Positions 26,736 to 35,047 of a stretch of DNA of 64,000 nt are shown piece after piece. The stretch spans positions 72,158 to 136,157 of the forward strand of contig CAVSSL010000014.1 of NCBI GenBank assembly GCA_963730585.1, read 5' to 3'. The first letter of the stretch is position 1; every line of letters starts with the position of its first letter. The notes beneath the pieces were generated by a model. It was not told the DNA's origin. It made no database searches and saw only the letters and a list, made by a program, of their open reading frames with translations. The position numbers and the translations under genes were made by a program. Origin of the DNA: Pedococcus_A sp963730585. Its GTDB lineage: Bacteria; Actinomycetota; Actinomycetes; Actinomycetales; Dermatophilaceae.

Positions 26736-26826
26736 CCGCGCCGTCCGACCCCACCTCCCCCGTTCGGCCAGAGTCAGGTCAGCACCGGGTGGGCGGGGGC
26801 GGACCGGTGACCGGACGGCATACAGG

Positions 26827-28542
26827 TCAGGTGCGCTCGACGCCCAGGCGGCGCACCTCCGGTGCCCCCAGGCGGGCCGCGTCGGCGGTCTGGTCGTCCG
26901 GCTCCTTCTGCGACTGGAGCTCGGCCTCGACGCGCGCGAGGTAGTGCTCGACCTCGTCGTCGATCGTGGCCCGGTCCCAGCCGAGCACCGGCGCCACCAG
27001 CTCGGCGACGTGCCGGGCGGAGGACTGGCCGCGGTCGAACGTCTCGATGGAGATGCGGGTGCGCCGGGTCAGGATGTCGTCGAGGTGCAACGCACCCTCG
27101 GCCAGGGCGGCGTAGTAGGCCTCGACCCGCAGGTACTCCGGGGCACCCTCGATCGGCTCGCCGAGCTCGGGCGTCTCGCGGACCAGGTCGAGCAGCTCGT
27201 CGGTGAGCGTGCCGTAGCGCCGCAGCAGGTGCTCGACCCACGCGACGTGGATGCCGGCCCGGTCGGCCCGTGCCTGCCGCTGGTTCCACGCGGCCTGGAA
27301 GCCGTCGGCCCCGATGATCGGCACGGTGTCGGTGCACGACTTCGGCACCTTCCACGGGAGCGCGTGGGCCACCGCGTCGACGGCGTCCTTGGCCATGACC
27401 CGGTAGGTCGTGTACTTCCCACCGGCGACCATGACGAGCCCCGCGACCGGGCTGACCACCGCGTGCTCGCGGGAGAGCTGGCTGGTCGCCTCCGACTCCC
27501 CCGCCAGCAGCGGCCGCAACCCGGCGTAGACACCGGTGATGTCGTCGTGCGTCAGCGGCGTCGCCAGGAGCCGGTTGGCCTGGTCGAGGAGGTACTCGAT
27601 GTCGCTGCGACTGGCCGCCGGGTGTGCGAGGTCGAGGTTCCAGTCGGTGTCGGTCGTGCCGATGATCCAGTGGCTGTCCCACGGGATGATGAACAGCACG
27701 CTCTTCTCGGTGCGGCTGATGATGCCCGTGCTGGCGTGGATCCGGTCGCGCGGCACCAGGATGTGCACGCCCTTGGAGGCGCGCACGTTGAACTGCCCGC
27801 GCCCGCCGACCATCTCCTGGATCTCGTCGGTCCAGACGCCGGCAGCGTTGATCGTCTGCTTGGCCCGGATCTCGTAGGTGCGCCCCGACTCCAGGTCGCG
27901 CACCTCGGCGCCCACCACGCGGTCGCCCTCGCGGAGGAAGCCGAGGACGCGAGCGCTGTTGGCGCACAACGCCCCGTATGCCGCGGCGGTGCGCGCGATC
28001 ATCATGGTGTGCCGGGCGTCGTCGACCTGCCCGTCGTAGTACTGCACCGCCCCCACCAGTGCGTCCTTGCGCAGCGACGGGAACGCGCGCAGCGCCTGCT
28101 TCCTCGTCAGGTGTCGGTGCCCCGGCACGCCGTGCCGGCCGCCCATGGTGTCGTAGAGCAGCACGCCACTGCCGACGTAGGGGCGCTCCCACCCGCGGTG
28201 CTGCAACGGGTAGAGGAACGGCACCGGGCGCGCCAGGTGCGGCGCCAGCCGGTTGAGGATGAGCGAGCGCTCCCGCAGCGCCTCGCGCACGAGTGTGAAG
28301 TTGAGCTGCTCGAGGTAGCGCAGACCGCCGTGGATCAGCTTGCTGGACCGGCTCGACGTGCCGGACGCGTAGTCACGGGCCTCGACCAGACCCACCCGCA
28401 GCCCTCGGGTGACGGCGTCGAGCGCCGCCCCGGCACCGGTGACACCGCCACCGATGACCAGGACGTCGAGCTCCTCAACGGCCATGTCCTCCAACGCCTG
28501 CGCCCGGCTCTGCGGGTCCAGCCGCGCCATCTGTACGGGCAT
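26827..28542 (-). CDS. glpD: aerobic glycerol-3-phosphate dehydrogenase
   Basis: A 571-residue FAD enzyme that oxidises sn-glycerol-3-phosphate to dihydroxyacetone phosphate at the inner face of the membrane and feeds electrons to quinone. DVLVIGGGVTGAGAALDAVT (~26-45) is the FAD-binding Rossmann motif. SSRSSKLIHGGLRYLE is the GlpD signature. INAAGVWTDEI, HILVPRDRI and VMVAGGKYTTYRVMAKDAVD complete the FAD and substrate parts, and a C-terminal helical domain follows. ATG at 28542 is two bases after the glpK stop, so glpK-glpD form an operon running left from the twin operator near 30.2 kb. Confidence 0.96.
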   Translation of the reverse strand: MPVQMARLDPQSRAQALEDMAVEELDVLVIGGGVTGAGAALDAVTRGLRVGLVEARDYASGTSSRSSKLIHGGLRYLEQLNFTLVREALRERSLILNRLAPHLARPVPFLYPLQHRGWERPYVGSGVLLYDTMGGRHGVPGHRHLTRKQALRAFPSLRKDALVGAVQYYDGQVDDARHTMMIARTAAAYGALCANSARVLGFLREGDRVVGAEVRDLESGRTYEIRAKQTINAAGVWTDEIQEMVGGRGQFNVRASKGVHILVPRDRIHASTGIISRTEKSVLFIIPWDSHWIIGTTDTDWNLDLAHPAASRSDIEYLLDQANRLLATPLTHDDITGVYAGLRPLLAGESEATSQLSREHAVVSPVAGLVMVAGGKYTTYRVMAKDAVDAVAHALPWKVPKSCTDTVPIIGADGFQAAWNQRQARADRAGIHVAWVEHLLRRYGTLTDELLDLVRETPELGEPIEGAPEYLRVEAYYAALAEGALHLDDILTRRTRISIETFDRGQSSARHVAELVAPVLGWDRATIDDEVEHYLARVEAELQSQKEPDDQTADAARLGAPEVRRLGVERT

Positions 28543-28544
28543 CG

Positions 28545-30059
28545 TCACACCTCCACCCAGTTGAGGGTCCGCTCCACGGCCTTGCGCCAGCCACGGTAAC
28601 CCTCGTCTCGTTGCTCGTCGTTCCACTGCGGCGTCCACCGCTTGCTCTCGTTCCAGTTCTCGCGCAGCTCCTCCGGGTCCTGCCAGAAGCCGGTGGCGAG
28701 GCCGGCGGCATACGCAGCCCCCAGCGCGGTCGTCTCGGCCACCACCGGGCGGCTGACCGGCACGCCGAGCACGTCGGCCTGGATCTGCATGCACAGGTCG
28801 TTGGCGGTCACACCGCCGTCGACCTTGAGCACCTCGAGCTTGACGCCCGAGTCCTTCTCCATGGCGTCGGCGACGTCGCGGCTCTGGTAGCAGATCGCCT
28901 CCAGGGTGGCCCGGGCCAGGTGGGCGTTGGTGTTGAAGCGCGACAGGCCGACGATCGCGCCGCGGGCGTCCGAGCGCCAGTAGGGGGCGAACAGGCCCGA
29001 GAAGGCGGGCACGAAGTACATGCCGCCGTTGTCCTTCACCTGCCGGGCGAGTGCCTCGCTGTCCTCGGCGCCCGAGATGATGCCCAGCTGGTCGCGCAGC
29101 CACTGCACGGCCGAGCCGGTGACCGCGATCGAGCCCTCCAAGGCGTAGACCGGCTTGGCGTCGCCGAACTGGTAGCAGACCGTGGACAGCAGGCCGTTCT
29201 CGGAGCGGACCAGCTCCTCACCGGTGTTGAGCAGCAGGAAGTTGCCGGTGCCGTAGGTGTTCTTCGCCTCGCCGGCCTCGAGGCAGACCTGGCCGACCAT
29301 GGCGGCCTGCTGGTCGCCGAGCGCCGCGGCGAGCGGGACGCAGCAGCCGAGGGGGCCGTTCTCCAGGGTCTCGCCGTAGAGCCTCGGGTCGGACGAGGGA
29401 CGGATCTCGGGGAGCATCTGCCGCGGGATGTCGAAGATCGCGAGCAGCTCGTCGTCCCACTCGAGGGTCTCGAGGTCCATCAGCATGGTGCGGCTGGCGT
29501 TGGTGACGTCGGTGACGTGCACGCCGCCACGGGGTCCGCCGGTGAGGTTCCACAGCAGCCACGAGTCGGTGTTGCCGAAGACGGCCTCGCCCTTCTCGGC
29601 CGCCTCGCGCACACCGTCGACGTTCTCGAGGATCCACTGGATCTTGCCGCCCGAGAAGTAGGTGGCCGGCGGCAGCCCCGCCCTGCGGCGGATGAGGTCA
29701 CCGCGCTCGTCGCGGTCGAGGGCGGCGGCGATCTTGTCGGTGCGGGTGTCCTGCCAGACGATCGCGTTGTAGTAGGGCCGGCCGGTGCGCTTGTTCCACA
29801 CCACGGTGGTCTCGCGCTGGTTCGTGATGCCCAGGGCGGCCAGGTCCCGGGGGCCGAGGCCCTGCCGGTTCATGACGGTCTGGAGCACCGCGCTGGTGCG
29901 CTCCCAGATCTCCACGGGGTTGTGCTCGACCCAGCCCGGGTGGGGCATGACCTGCTCGTGCTCCAGCTGGTGGCGGGCCACCTCGTTGCCACCGTGGTCG
30001 AAGACCATGAACCGGGTGCTCGTCGTGCCCTGGTCGACCGCTCCGACGAAATCAGCCAT
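28545..30059 (-). CDS. glpK: glycerol kinase (first copy)
   Basis: A 504-residue FGGY kinase that phosphorylates glycerol with ATP. Diagnostic segments: VGAVDQGTTSTRFMVFDHGG, WVEHNPVEIW, GITNQRETTVVWNKRTGRP (with the substrate-site R-E pair), IVWQDTRTDK, ATYFSGGKIQWILEN, then GDQQAAMVGQ, TYGTGNFLLLNTG and VDGGVTANDLCMQIQAD. Full length. AAGGAG lies seven bases before the ATG. First gene of the leftward glpK-glpD operon. A second, clearly different glycerol kinase lies on the other side of the regulator. No glycerol facilitator gene is seen in the locus. Confidence 0.97.
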   Translation of the reverse strand: MADFVGAVDQGTTSTRFMVFDHGGNEVARHQLEHEQVMPHPGWVEHNPVEIWERTSAVLQTVMNRQGLGPRDLAALGITNQRETTVVWNKRTGRPYYNAIVWQDTRTDKIAAALDRDERGDLIRRRAGLPPATYFSGGKIQWILENVDGVREAAEKGEAVFGNTDSWLLWNLTGGPRGGVHVTDVTNASRTMLMDLETLEWDDELLAIFDIPRQMLPEIRPSSDPRLYGETLENGPLGCCVPLAAALGDQQAAMVGQVCLEAGEAKNTYGTGNFLLLNTGEELVRSENGLLSTVCYQFGDAKPVYALEGSIAVTGSAVQWLRDQLGIISGAEDSEALARQVKDNGGMYFVPAFSGLFAPYWRSDARGAIVGLSRFNTNAHLARATLEAICYQSRDVADAMEKDSGVKLEVLKVDGGVTANDLCMQIQADVLGVPVSRPVVAETTALGAAYAAGLATGFWQDPEELRENWNESKRWTPQWNDEQRDEGYRGWRKAVERTLNWVEV

Positions 30060-30191
30060 GCCGTGCTCCTTCTCGTGGTCCTGGCAACGGGTGACGTGTC
30101 CGGCACGCCAGCCGAGGCGCACGTCGTCGTACGCGGGACCTCGGGTTGCCCGAGACGCTAGGTGCGCCGGCGGCGGCATACAAGGCCAGTC

Positions 30192-30233
30192 GTTCGACAA
30201 TGTCGAACAGCCCGGTGTTTGACATGGTCGAAC
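30192..30233. promoter_or_regulatory. twin palindromic operator of the glycerol locus
   Basis: In the divergent gap between glpK and the IclR gene, GTTCGACA-A-TGTCGAAC (30192-30208) is a perfect 17-base palindrome. A second, imperfect copy GTTTGACA-T-GGTCGAAC lies at 30217-30233, 25 bases centre to centre, so on nearly the same helix face half-turns apart. Tandem palindromes next to an IclR/GylR-type regulator are the expected operator layout. Binding by the adjacent regulator is inference. Confidence 0.8.
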
Positions 30234-30252
30234 GGGGTGAGACGGTGGGCCC

Positions 30253-30963
30253 ATGCCAGGTCCCGTGCAGTCGGTGGAGCGGGCCGCCGCGATCGTGCGC
30301 CTGCTGGCCGCCGAGAGCGAGCCGCTGGGCCTCGCGCAGATCTCGGGGGCGCTCGGGCTGGCCAAGCCGACCGCCCACGGGCTGCTGCGCACGCTCTGCG
30401 ACGTCGAGTTCGTCGACAAGGACGAGCGGGGCCGCTACCGGGTCGGTCGCGAGCTGCTGCAGCTCGGTTCCACCCGGCTCGACGCCAACGAGCTGCGGTC
30501 CCGGGCGATCAACTGGGCCGACGCGCTGGCCGCCCGCACCGGTGAGTCCGCCAGGGTCGCGATGGTGCGCGGCGGCGAGGCCCTGATCGCCCACCACGTC
30601 TTCCGGGTCGGTGGCACACAGCAGGCCCTCGAGACCGGTGCGACCCTGCCGCTCCACGCCACGGCCCTCGGCAAGGTGCTGCTGGCCTTCGACCCCGGCG
30701 CCGCGCGCAGCGCCCTCGACCGGCCGCTGGAGAGCCTGACCCACCGCACCGTCACGGACCGGGCGACGCTGCTGCGCGAGCTCGCCGACATCCGCGAGTC
30801 CGGGTATGCCGTGTCCGTCGAGGAGTCCGGGCACGGCGTCGCCGGGATCGCTGCTCCCGTCCGCGACCGAGGCGGCTACGTCGTGGCCGCCGTGGGCATC
30901 GGCGGCTCGGCCGAGTCGCTCTGCGACGGCCGCGGACGGCCCCGCGCCGGAGCTCACCCGTGA
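30253..30963 (+). CDS. IclR-family regulator of glycerol use (GylR-like), C-terminus shifted
   Basis: A 236-residue IclR regulator: winged helix at the N-terminus (SVERAAAIVRLLAAESEPLG, then LGLAKPTAHGLLRTLCDVEF, YRVGRELLQLG) and an effector domain with HVFRVGGTQQALETGATLPL, HATALGKVLLAF and GIAAPVRDRGGYVVAAVGIG. The frame ends early at 30963. In the next frame the expected ending continues (DGPAPELTRDVLWAARAISR and EFGHGRS, stop at 31016-31018), so one extra base lies near 30925-30940. That restored stop overlaps the GTG of the next glpK. Streptomyces GylR is the model for this arrangement. It probably binds the twin palindromes and responds to glycerol or glycerol-3-phosphate. Confidence 0.88.
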   Translation: MPGPVQSVERAAAIVRLLAAESEPLGLAQISGALGLAKPTAHGLLRTLCDVEFVDKDERGRYRVGRELLQLGSTRLDANELRSRAINWADALAARTGESARVAMVRGGEALIAHHVFRVGGTQQALETGATLPLHATALGKVLLAFDPGAARSALDRPLESLTHRTVTDRATLLRELADIRESGYAVSVEESGHGVAGIAAPVRDRGGYVVAAVGIGGSAESLCDGRGRPRAGAHP

Positions 30964-31014
30964 CGTGCTGTGGGCGGCCCGGGCCATCTCGCGCGAGTTC
31001 GGGCACGGGCGCTC

Positions 31015-32541
31015 GTGACCGACCGGTTCGTCGCGGCGCTCGACCAGGGGACCACCTCGACCCGCTGCCTCCTCTTCGACCAGCAGGGACGGCTGGTCTC
31101 TCTCGCCCAGCGCCAGCACCAGCAGCACTTCCCGCAGTCGGGGTGGGTCGAGCACGACGCGATGGAGATCTGGGAGGTGGTCCGCCGGCTCGTGCCTGAG
31201 GCCATCAGCAACGCCGGTGCGGCGCCGGAGCAGGTCGTCGCGCTGGGGGTGACCAACCAGCGTGAGACCACCGTGGTGTGGGACCGGCACACCGGCCGGC
31301 CCGTCTCCCGTGCCATCGTCTGGCAGGACACCCGCACCGCACCGGGGCTGCAGCAGCTGTGCGAGGACCTCGACGCCGCAACGGTCTTCGAGCGCACCGG
31401 CCTGCCGGCCGCGACCTACTTCTCCGGGCCCAAGCTGCGCTGGATCCTCGACAGCGACCCGTCGCTGCGCGAGCGCGCGGAGAGCGGCGACCTCCTCTTC
31501 GGCACCATGGACACCTGGCTGCTGTGGAACCTCACCGGCGGCGTCGACGGCGGCCTGCACGTCACCGACGTGACCAACGCCAGCCGCACGATGCTCATGG
31601 ACCTGCGCACCCTGCAGTGGGATCCCGAGCTGCTGCGGTGCATGGACGTGCCAGCCGCGATGCTGCCGCAGATCCGTCCGTCGATGGAGCGCCTCGCGAC
31701 GACCCGCGACCCCGTCCCGGGGATCCCGGTCACGGCCGTGATCGGCGACCAGCAGGCCTCCCTGTTCGGGCAGACGGCCTTCGAGCCGGGCGAGGCCAAG
31801 TGCACCTTCGGCACCGGGAGCTTCCTGCTCCTCAACACCGGCACCGACATCGCCCACTCGCGGCACGGCCTCATCACCACCGTGGCCCACCAGGTGGCCG
31901 GCGAGCCGGCGGCCTACGCCCTCGAGGGCTCGGTGGCGGTCGCCGGCGCCCTCGTCGAGTGGTGCCGGGAGAGCCTCGGCCTCATCCGCTCCCCCGCCGA
32001 GATCGAGACGCTCGCGATGACCGTGGAGGACAACGGCGGCTGCTACGTCGTGCCGGCGTTCTCCGGTCTCTACGCCCCGCGCTGGGAGAGCAAGGCGCAG
32101 GGCATCGTCGCCGGACTCACGTCCTACGTCACCAAGGGCCACGTTGCCCGGGCGGTGCTCGAGGCGACCGCCCTGCAGATCAGCGAGGTGGCCCGCGCGA
32201 TGAACCTCGACGTGGACGTGCCGCTGAGCAGCCTCGCCGTCGACGGCGGCATGACGTCGAACAACCTGCTGATGCAGGCGGTCGCCGACTTCGTCGACGT
32301 GCCGGTCGTGCGCCCGATGATGGCCGAGACGGTGGCCCTCGGAGCCGCGTACGCCGCCGGACTGGTCGCCGGCTACTGGCCCGACCGGCAGGTGCTCAAG
32401 CGCCAGTGGCACAAGGCCGGCGAGTGGCACCCGCAGCTCGATCCCGCCGTACGCCAGCACCACCTCGAGCGGTGGGACCGAGCCGTCGAGCTCGCCATCG
32501 CGTGGGGCGAGCCGCCGTCACCGCACCCTGGCCGCCCCTAG
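31015..32541 (+). CDS. glpK: glycerol kinase (second copy)
   Basis: A 508-residue FGGY kinase, complete by motif: VAALDQGTTSTRCLLFDQQG, WVEHDAMEIWEVVRR, GVTNQRETTVVWDRHTGRP, IVWQDTRTAP, ATYFSGPKLRWILD, GDQQASLFGQTAFEPGEAK, TFGTGSFLLLNTG and VDGGMTSNNLLMQAV. It differs throughout from the leftward copy, so it is an old paralogue or a transferred gene, not an assembly duplicate. GTG at 31015 overlaps the regulator stop once the frameshift there is corrected, so it is likely co-transcribed with the regulator. It ends 26 bases before the long palindromic terminator. It may serve glycerol at other concentrations or another polyol. Confidence 0.95.
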   Translation: MTDRFVAALDQGTTSTRCLLFDQQGRLVSLAQRQHQQHFPQSGWVEHDAMEIWEVVRRLVPEAISNAGAAPEQVVALGVTNQRETTVVWDRHTGRPVSRAIVWQDTRTAPGLQQLCEDLDAATVFERTGLPAATYFSGPKLRWILDSDPSLRERAESGDLLFGTMDTWLLWNLTGGVDGGLHVTDVTNASRTMLMDLRTLQWDPELLRCMDVPAAMLPQIRPSMERLATTRDPVPGIPVTAVIGDQQASLFGQTAFEPGEAKCTFGTGSFLLLNTGTDIAHSRHGLITTVAHQVAGEPAAYALEGSVAVAGALVEWCRESLGLIRSPAEIETLAMTVEDNGGCYVVPAFSGLYAPRWESKAQGIVAGLTSYVTKGHVARAVLEATALQISEVARAMNLDVDVPLSSLAVDGGMTSNNLLMQAVADFVDVPVVRPMMAETVALGAAYAAGLVAGYWPDRQVLKRQWHKAGEWHPQLDPAVRQHHLERWDRAVELAIAWGEPPSPHPGRP

Positions 32542-32566
32542 CGCGCCGTCCCGGGCCCGCCGCGAG

Positions 32567-32604
32567 GCAGGTATGCCGCGTGGGCGCCCACGCGGCATAC
32601 CTGC
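32567..32604. terminator. 38-bp perfect palindrome built from facing GTATGCCG motifs
   Basis: Two convergent genes are separated by a perfect 38-base palindrome centred at 32585/32586. Each arm reads GCAGGTATGCCGCGTGGGC. It can fold into a long hairpin on either strand and so stop both glpK (from the left) and the secreted protein gene (from the right). The outer part of each arm is the octamer GTATGCCG that recurs across the window. Confidence 0.8.
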
Positions 32605-32626
32605 TCTGGCGTGTGGGACAAGTGCG

Positions 32627-33301
32627 TCAGCTGCACATGCCGTCGCGCGGCTCGCACCAGCTCCAGCCGGTGTAGGCCGTCGTCTTGCGGTTGGCGCCGC
32701 GCAGGTTCTGTCCGATGTGGACGTGGTCGCGGTGGGCGATGGTGTCGCTCGGCGTGGGGCACTGGCTGTAGGGACGCAGGCCCTCGCTGGCCCGGGCGGC
32801 GGTCCAGATCTTGCAGTTCCAGATGATCTCCTGGACGCCGAACCGCTTGGCGAGGGCGTACTTGTTGCCCTTGCTGTCGGCACGCAGGAAGGCCGCCACG
32901 ATCGAGTCGCCGGCCGCCTTGTCCTTGGCGTCGTGCACGGACAGGTGGTGGTCGTAGGCGCGGCCGCCCGCGTGCAGGCTGTAGCTGCTGCTGCCCGCCA
33001 CGGTGCGGCAGTTGTAGATGCCCGAGCTCTCGCCGCGCGGCCACCAGTACTCGATGTAGTTCGCCAGTCGCAGCGTGCCCATCGTCGGGCCGCCCGAGCA
33101 GCTCGTGACGGACGCCGATCCCAGCGCGTCCGGCTTCGGGGACCCGTGGTGGATCGTCACCTTCGGGTTCACCGACGCCGGCTTCGCGGCGGGCTTGACG
33201 GTCTTGTAGTCCGGGACCGTCGCCATGGCGGCGGCGGGAACGGCGAGTGCGATCGCCGTGGCCACGCCGACACCGATGCGACGAAATCGCTTGATGGTCA
33301 T
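32627..33301 (-). CDS. secreted M15-like (ARB_07466-type) peptidase domain protein
   Basis: A 224-residue exported protein with a clear signal peptide (MTIKRFRRIGVGVATAIALA, cleavage near AAAMA). The mature part holds SYSLHAGGRAYDHHLSVHDA, a histidine/aspartate metal site of the S-x-H-x-x-G-x-A-x-D type, and later TIAHRDHVHIGQN. Together they make the zinc site of D-Ala-D-Ala-carboxypeptidase-like and extensin-like domains. Several cysteines (TSCSGG, YNCRT, WNCKIW, SQCPT, WCEP, MCS) probably form disulfides outside the cell. It may cut peptidoglycan peptides. Monocistronic. Confidence 0.78.
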   Translation of the reverse strand: MTIKRFRRIGVGVATAIALAVPAAAMATVPDYKTVKPAAKPASVNPKVTIHHGSPKPDALGSASVTSCSGGPTMGTLRLANYIEYWWPRGESSGIYNCRTVAGSSSYSLHAGGRAYDHHLSVHDAKDKAAGDSIVAAFLRADSKGNKYALAKRFGVQEIIWNCKIWTAARASEGLRPYSQCPTPSDTIAHRDHVHIGQNLRGANRKTTAYTGWSWCEPRDGMCS

Positions 33302-33432
33302 GTGAGTTCCCCTCTGTCCGCGGGCCCGGCCCTCCGCCGCTGCCCGGTATGTCCGCTTCTGCGGGCGGGGCAACTGTCGCGGTGGCCGGATCACACCGGC
33401 AATGGGGAGCACTCCCCCTGGTCGGGCTCGTG

Positions 33433-33861
33433 TCAGGAAGCGGCGCTGAGCGGCTCCGGCAGCGCGACGATGCCGTCACGGGTGGCGAGGTGGAAGCCGA
33501 GCAGCCGCACCCCGGCGGCCGCGCAGCAGTCGATCGCCTGCTGGTGCCACTCGCGGTCGAGGTCGTTGGGTGCCAACCCGCGTCGACGGCCCCGGCCGAC
33601 CAGCACGGAGCCGCCGTCCTCGGCCACGACCGGGAGCAGCAGCTCGAGCAGCTGGCGCAGGCCGTCGCTCGAGGCGTTCTCCGGCACGTCACTGAGCACC
33701 ACGGGCTGGATGCCGCGGTCGTCGCGGTCGCACAGCATGAGCCCGACGCAGCCGCTGGCCCGCGCCTCGTCGCCGATGATCAGGTCGATCACGTCGGCGG
33801 CGAGGCGCCGGTCGGTCAGCGAACGGTCTCGGATGTCAGGTGGCAGGTCTCGAAAGGTCAT
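33433..33861 (-). CDS. conserved hypothetical protein
   Basis: A 142-residue protein from ATG at 33861. It has RRLAADVIDLIIGDEARASG, GLMLCDRDDRGIQPVVLSDV, LLELLLPVVAEDGGSVLVGR and GVRLLGFHLATRDGIVALPE. The alternating strands and helices suggest a compact alpha/beta domain. I do not recognise the family. The GSVLVGRGR and WHQQAIDCCAAAGVRLLGFH segments recall JAB/RadC-like or nucleotide-binding folds but carry no full metal motif. Likely transcribed alone. Confidence 0.75.
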   Translation of the reverse strand: MTFRDLPPDIRDRSLTDRRLAADVIDLIIGDEARASGCVGLMLCDRDDRGIQPVVLSDVPENASSDGLRQLLELLLPVVAEDGGSVLVGRGRRRGLAPNDLDREWHQQAIDCCAAAGVRLLGFHLATRDGIVALPEPLSAAS

Positions 33862-33913
33862 GCGGGCATCGTTGCGCCATGGGCGAGTTGGCCCGCGGAG
33901 TTATCCCCAGCCC

Positions 33914-34990
33914 TCAGCTGCTGACGCGCGCCTGGGGTGCGTGGACCGGCCCCACCGCGACGGTGCGCCAGACGTGGGCGACCATCGCGACCGCGACGGC
34001 CACCCACACGCCGAGAGCCACCCAGAGCTCGACGAAGCCGACCGTGCCCACCACGGGCAGGTGGTCGGCCTTGCCGAGGTAGATGCCGGCCACGGCATAC
34101 ATGCCGAGCGGGAAGACCATGCTCCACAAGGTGGCGTCATAGCTGAGCGGCACCCGGTGGGTGCGGTGCCGCCACCACCCGGCAGCCACCAGCGGCGGGA
34201 TCAGCCACGTCGCGAAGCTCCAGAAGACCACCGACGTGCCGGCCACCAGCCCACGGGTGGCGTTGACCATCGGTGCGCTGGCCATCTCGACGATGCGGGC
34301 ACCCGCGAGCACGGTGATGGCCGCCGCCCCCATCGAGACCCAGTACGACGGCGTCAGGTCGGCCGGCTTCAGCTCGTAGAGCATGAGCCGCAGTGCCACG
34401 AAGACCCCGGTCGCGGCATACAGGAAGATCCCCACCGACCACGAGAAGACGGCGAGGATCGCCAGCGGGCCGCGCTGCCACGCGGCGGCGTGCGGCTGCA
34501 GCGTGGCGGCGCTGACCGCCACCGACTGGCTGGCGACGACCCAGACGAACCAGGTGCCGTTCGCCGACGAGAGCACCGGCCGCGCCGAACGTCCGAGCAC
34601 CGCGGTCCACGGCACGACGTAGCCGAGCACCACCCAGAGGAGCAGCGCGAGCAGCGCCAGCGCGGTGGTCCAGCCGGTGAGCTTCTCCATGGCCAGCCTC
34701 GCGCCGAGCACGTTGGCGCCGGCCACGAGGGTGAAGAACCCGAAGCCGCGCTTCGGGTCGGTGAAGTCATCGGCCATCTCGGCACGGTGGGCCACCAGCC
34801 GGGTCACGGTCAGCACGGCGAGCACGATGAACGCCGCCGCGCAGGCGTAGAGCAGCACCGTCGAGAGCAGCAGGATCCCCTTGAGGCGCAAGCCGATCGA
34901 GATGATGCCCGTCGCCATCACCAGGGCGAAGTAGCCGGGAGCCAGGGTGCGAGTGGCCTCCTTGGCCCGGTACGAGATGCCGTCAGCCAT
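33914..34990 (-). CDS. TDT family (tellurite-resistance/dicarboxylate) membrane transporter
   Basis: A 358-residue polytopic protein with about ten transmembrane helices. APGYFALVMATGIISIGLRL is the typical first helix of the TDT family (TehA, Mae1 and SLAC1 relatives), and GFGFFTLVAGANVLGARLAM is a second conserved helix. WSMVFPLGMYAVAGIYLGKA near the C-terminus matches the FPxG motif at the end of the family. Members carry C4-dicarboxylates, sulfite or chloride, or give tellurite tolerance; which applies cannot be told. No operon partners. Confidence 0.85.
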   Translation of the reverse strand: MADGISYRAKEATRTLAPGYFALVMATGIISIGLRLKGILLLSTVLLYACAAAFIVLAVLTVTRLVAHRAEMADDFTDPKRGFGFFTLVAGANVLGARLAMEKLTGWTTALALLALLLWVVLGYVVPWTAVLGRSARPVLSSANGTWFVWVVASQSVAVSAATLQPHAAAWQRGPLAILAVFSWSVGIFLYAATGVFVALRLMLYELKPADLTPSYWVSMGAAAITVLAGARIVEMASAPMVNATRGLVAGTSVVFWSFATWLIPPLVAAGWWRHRTHRVPLSYDATLWSMVFPLGMYAVAGIYLGKADHLPVVGTVGFVELWVALGVWVAVAVAMVAHVWRTVAVGPVHAPQARVSS

Positions 34991-35047
34991 GCGCCCGAGG
35001 CTAGTGCTGGGCCGCTGCGTCGGCACCACGGAAGCGGGCCGCCGCAG

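Noticed and set aside
28545..32541. Second glpK as an assembly duplicate of the first
   Set aside because: The two differ at many residues and lie in opposite orientation with different neighbours, so they are true paralogues.
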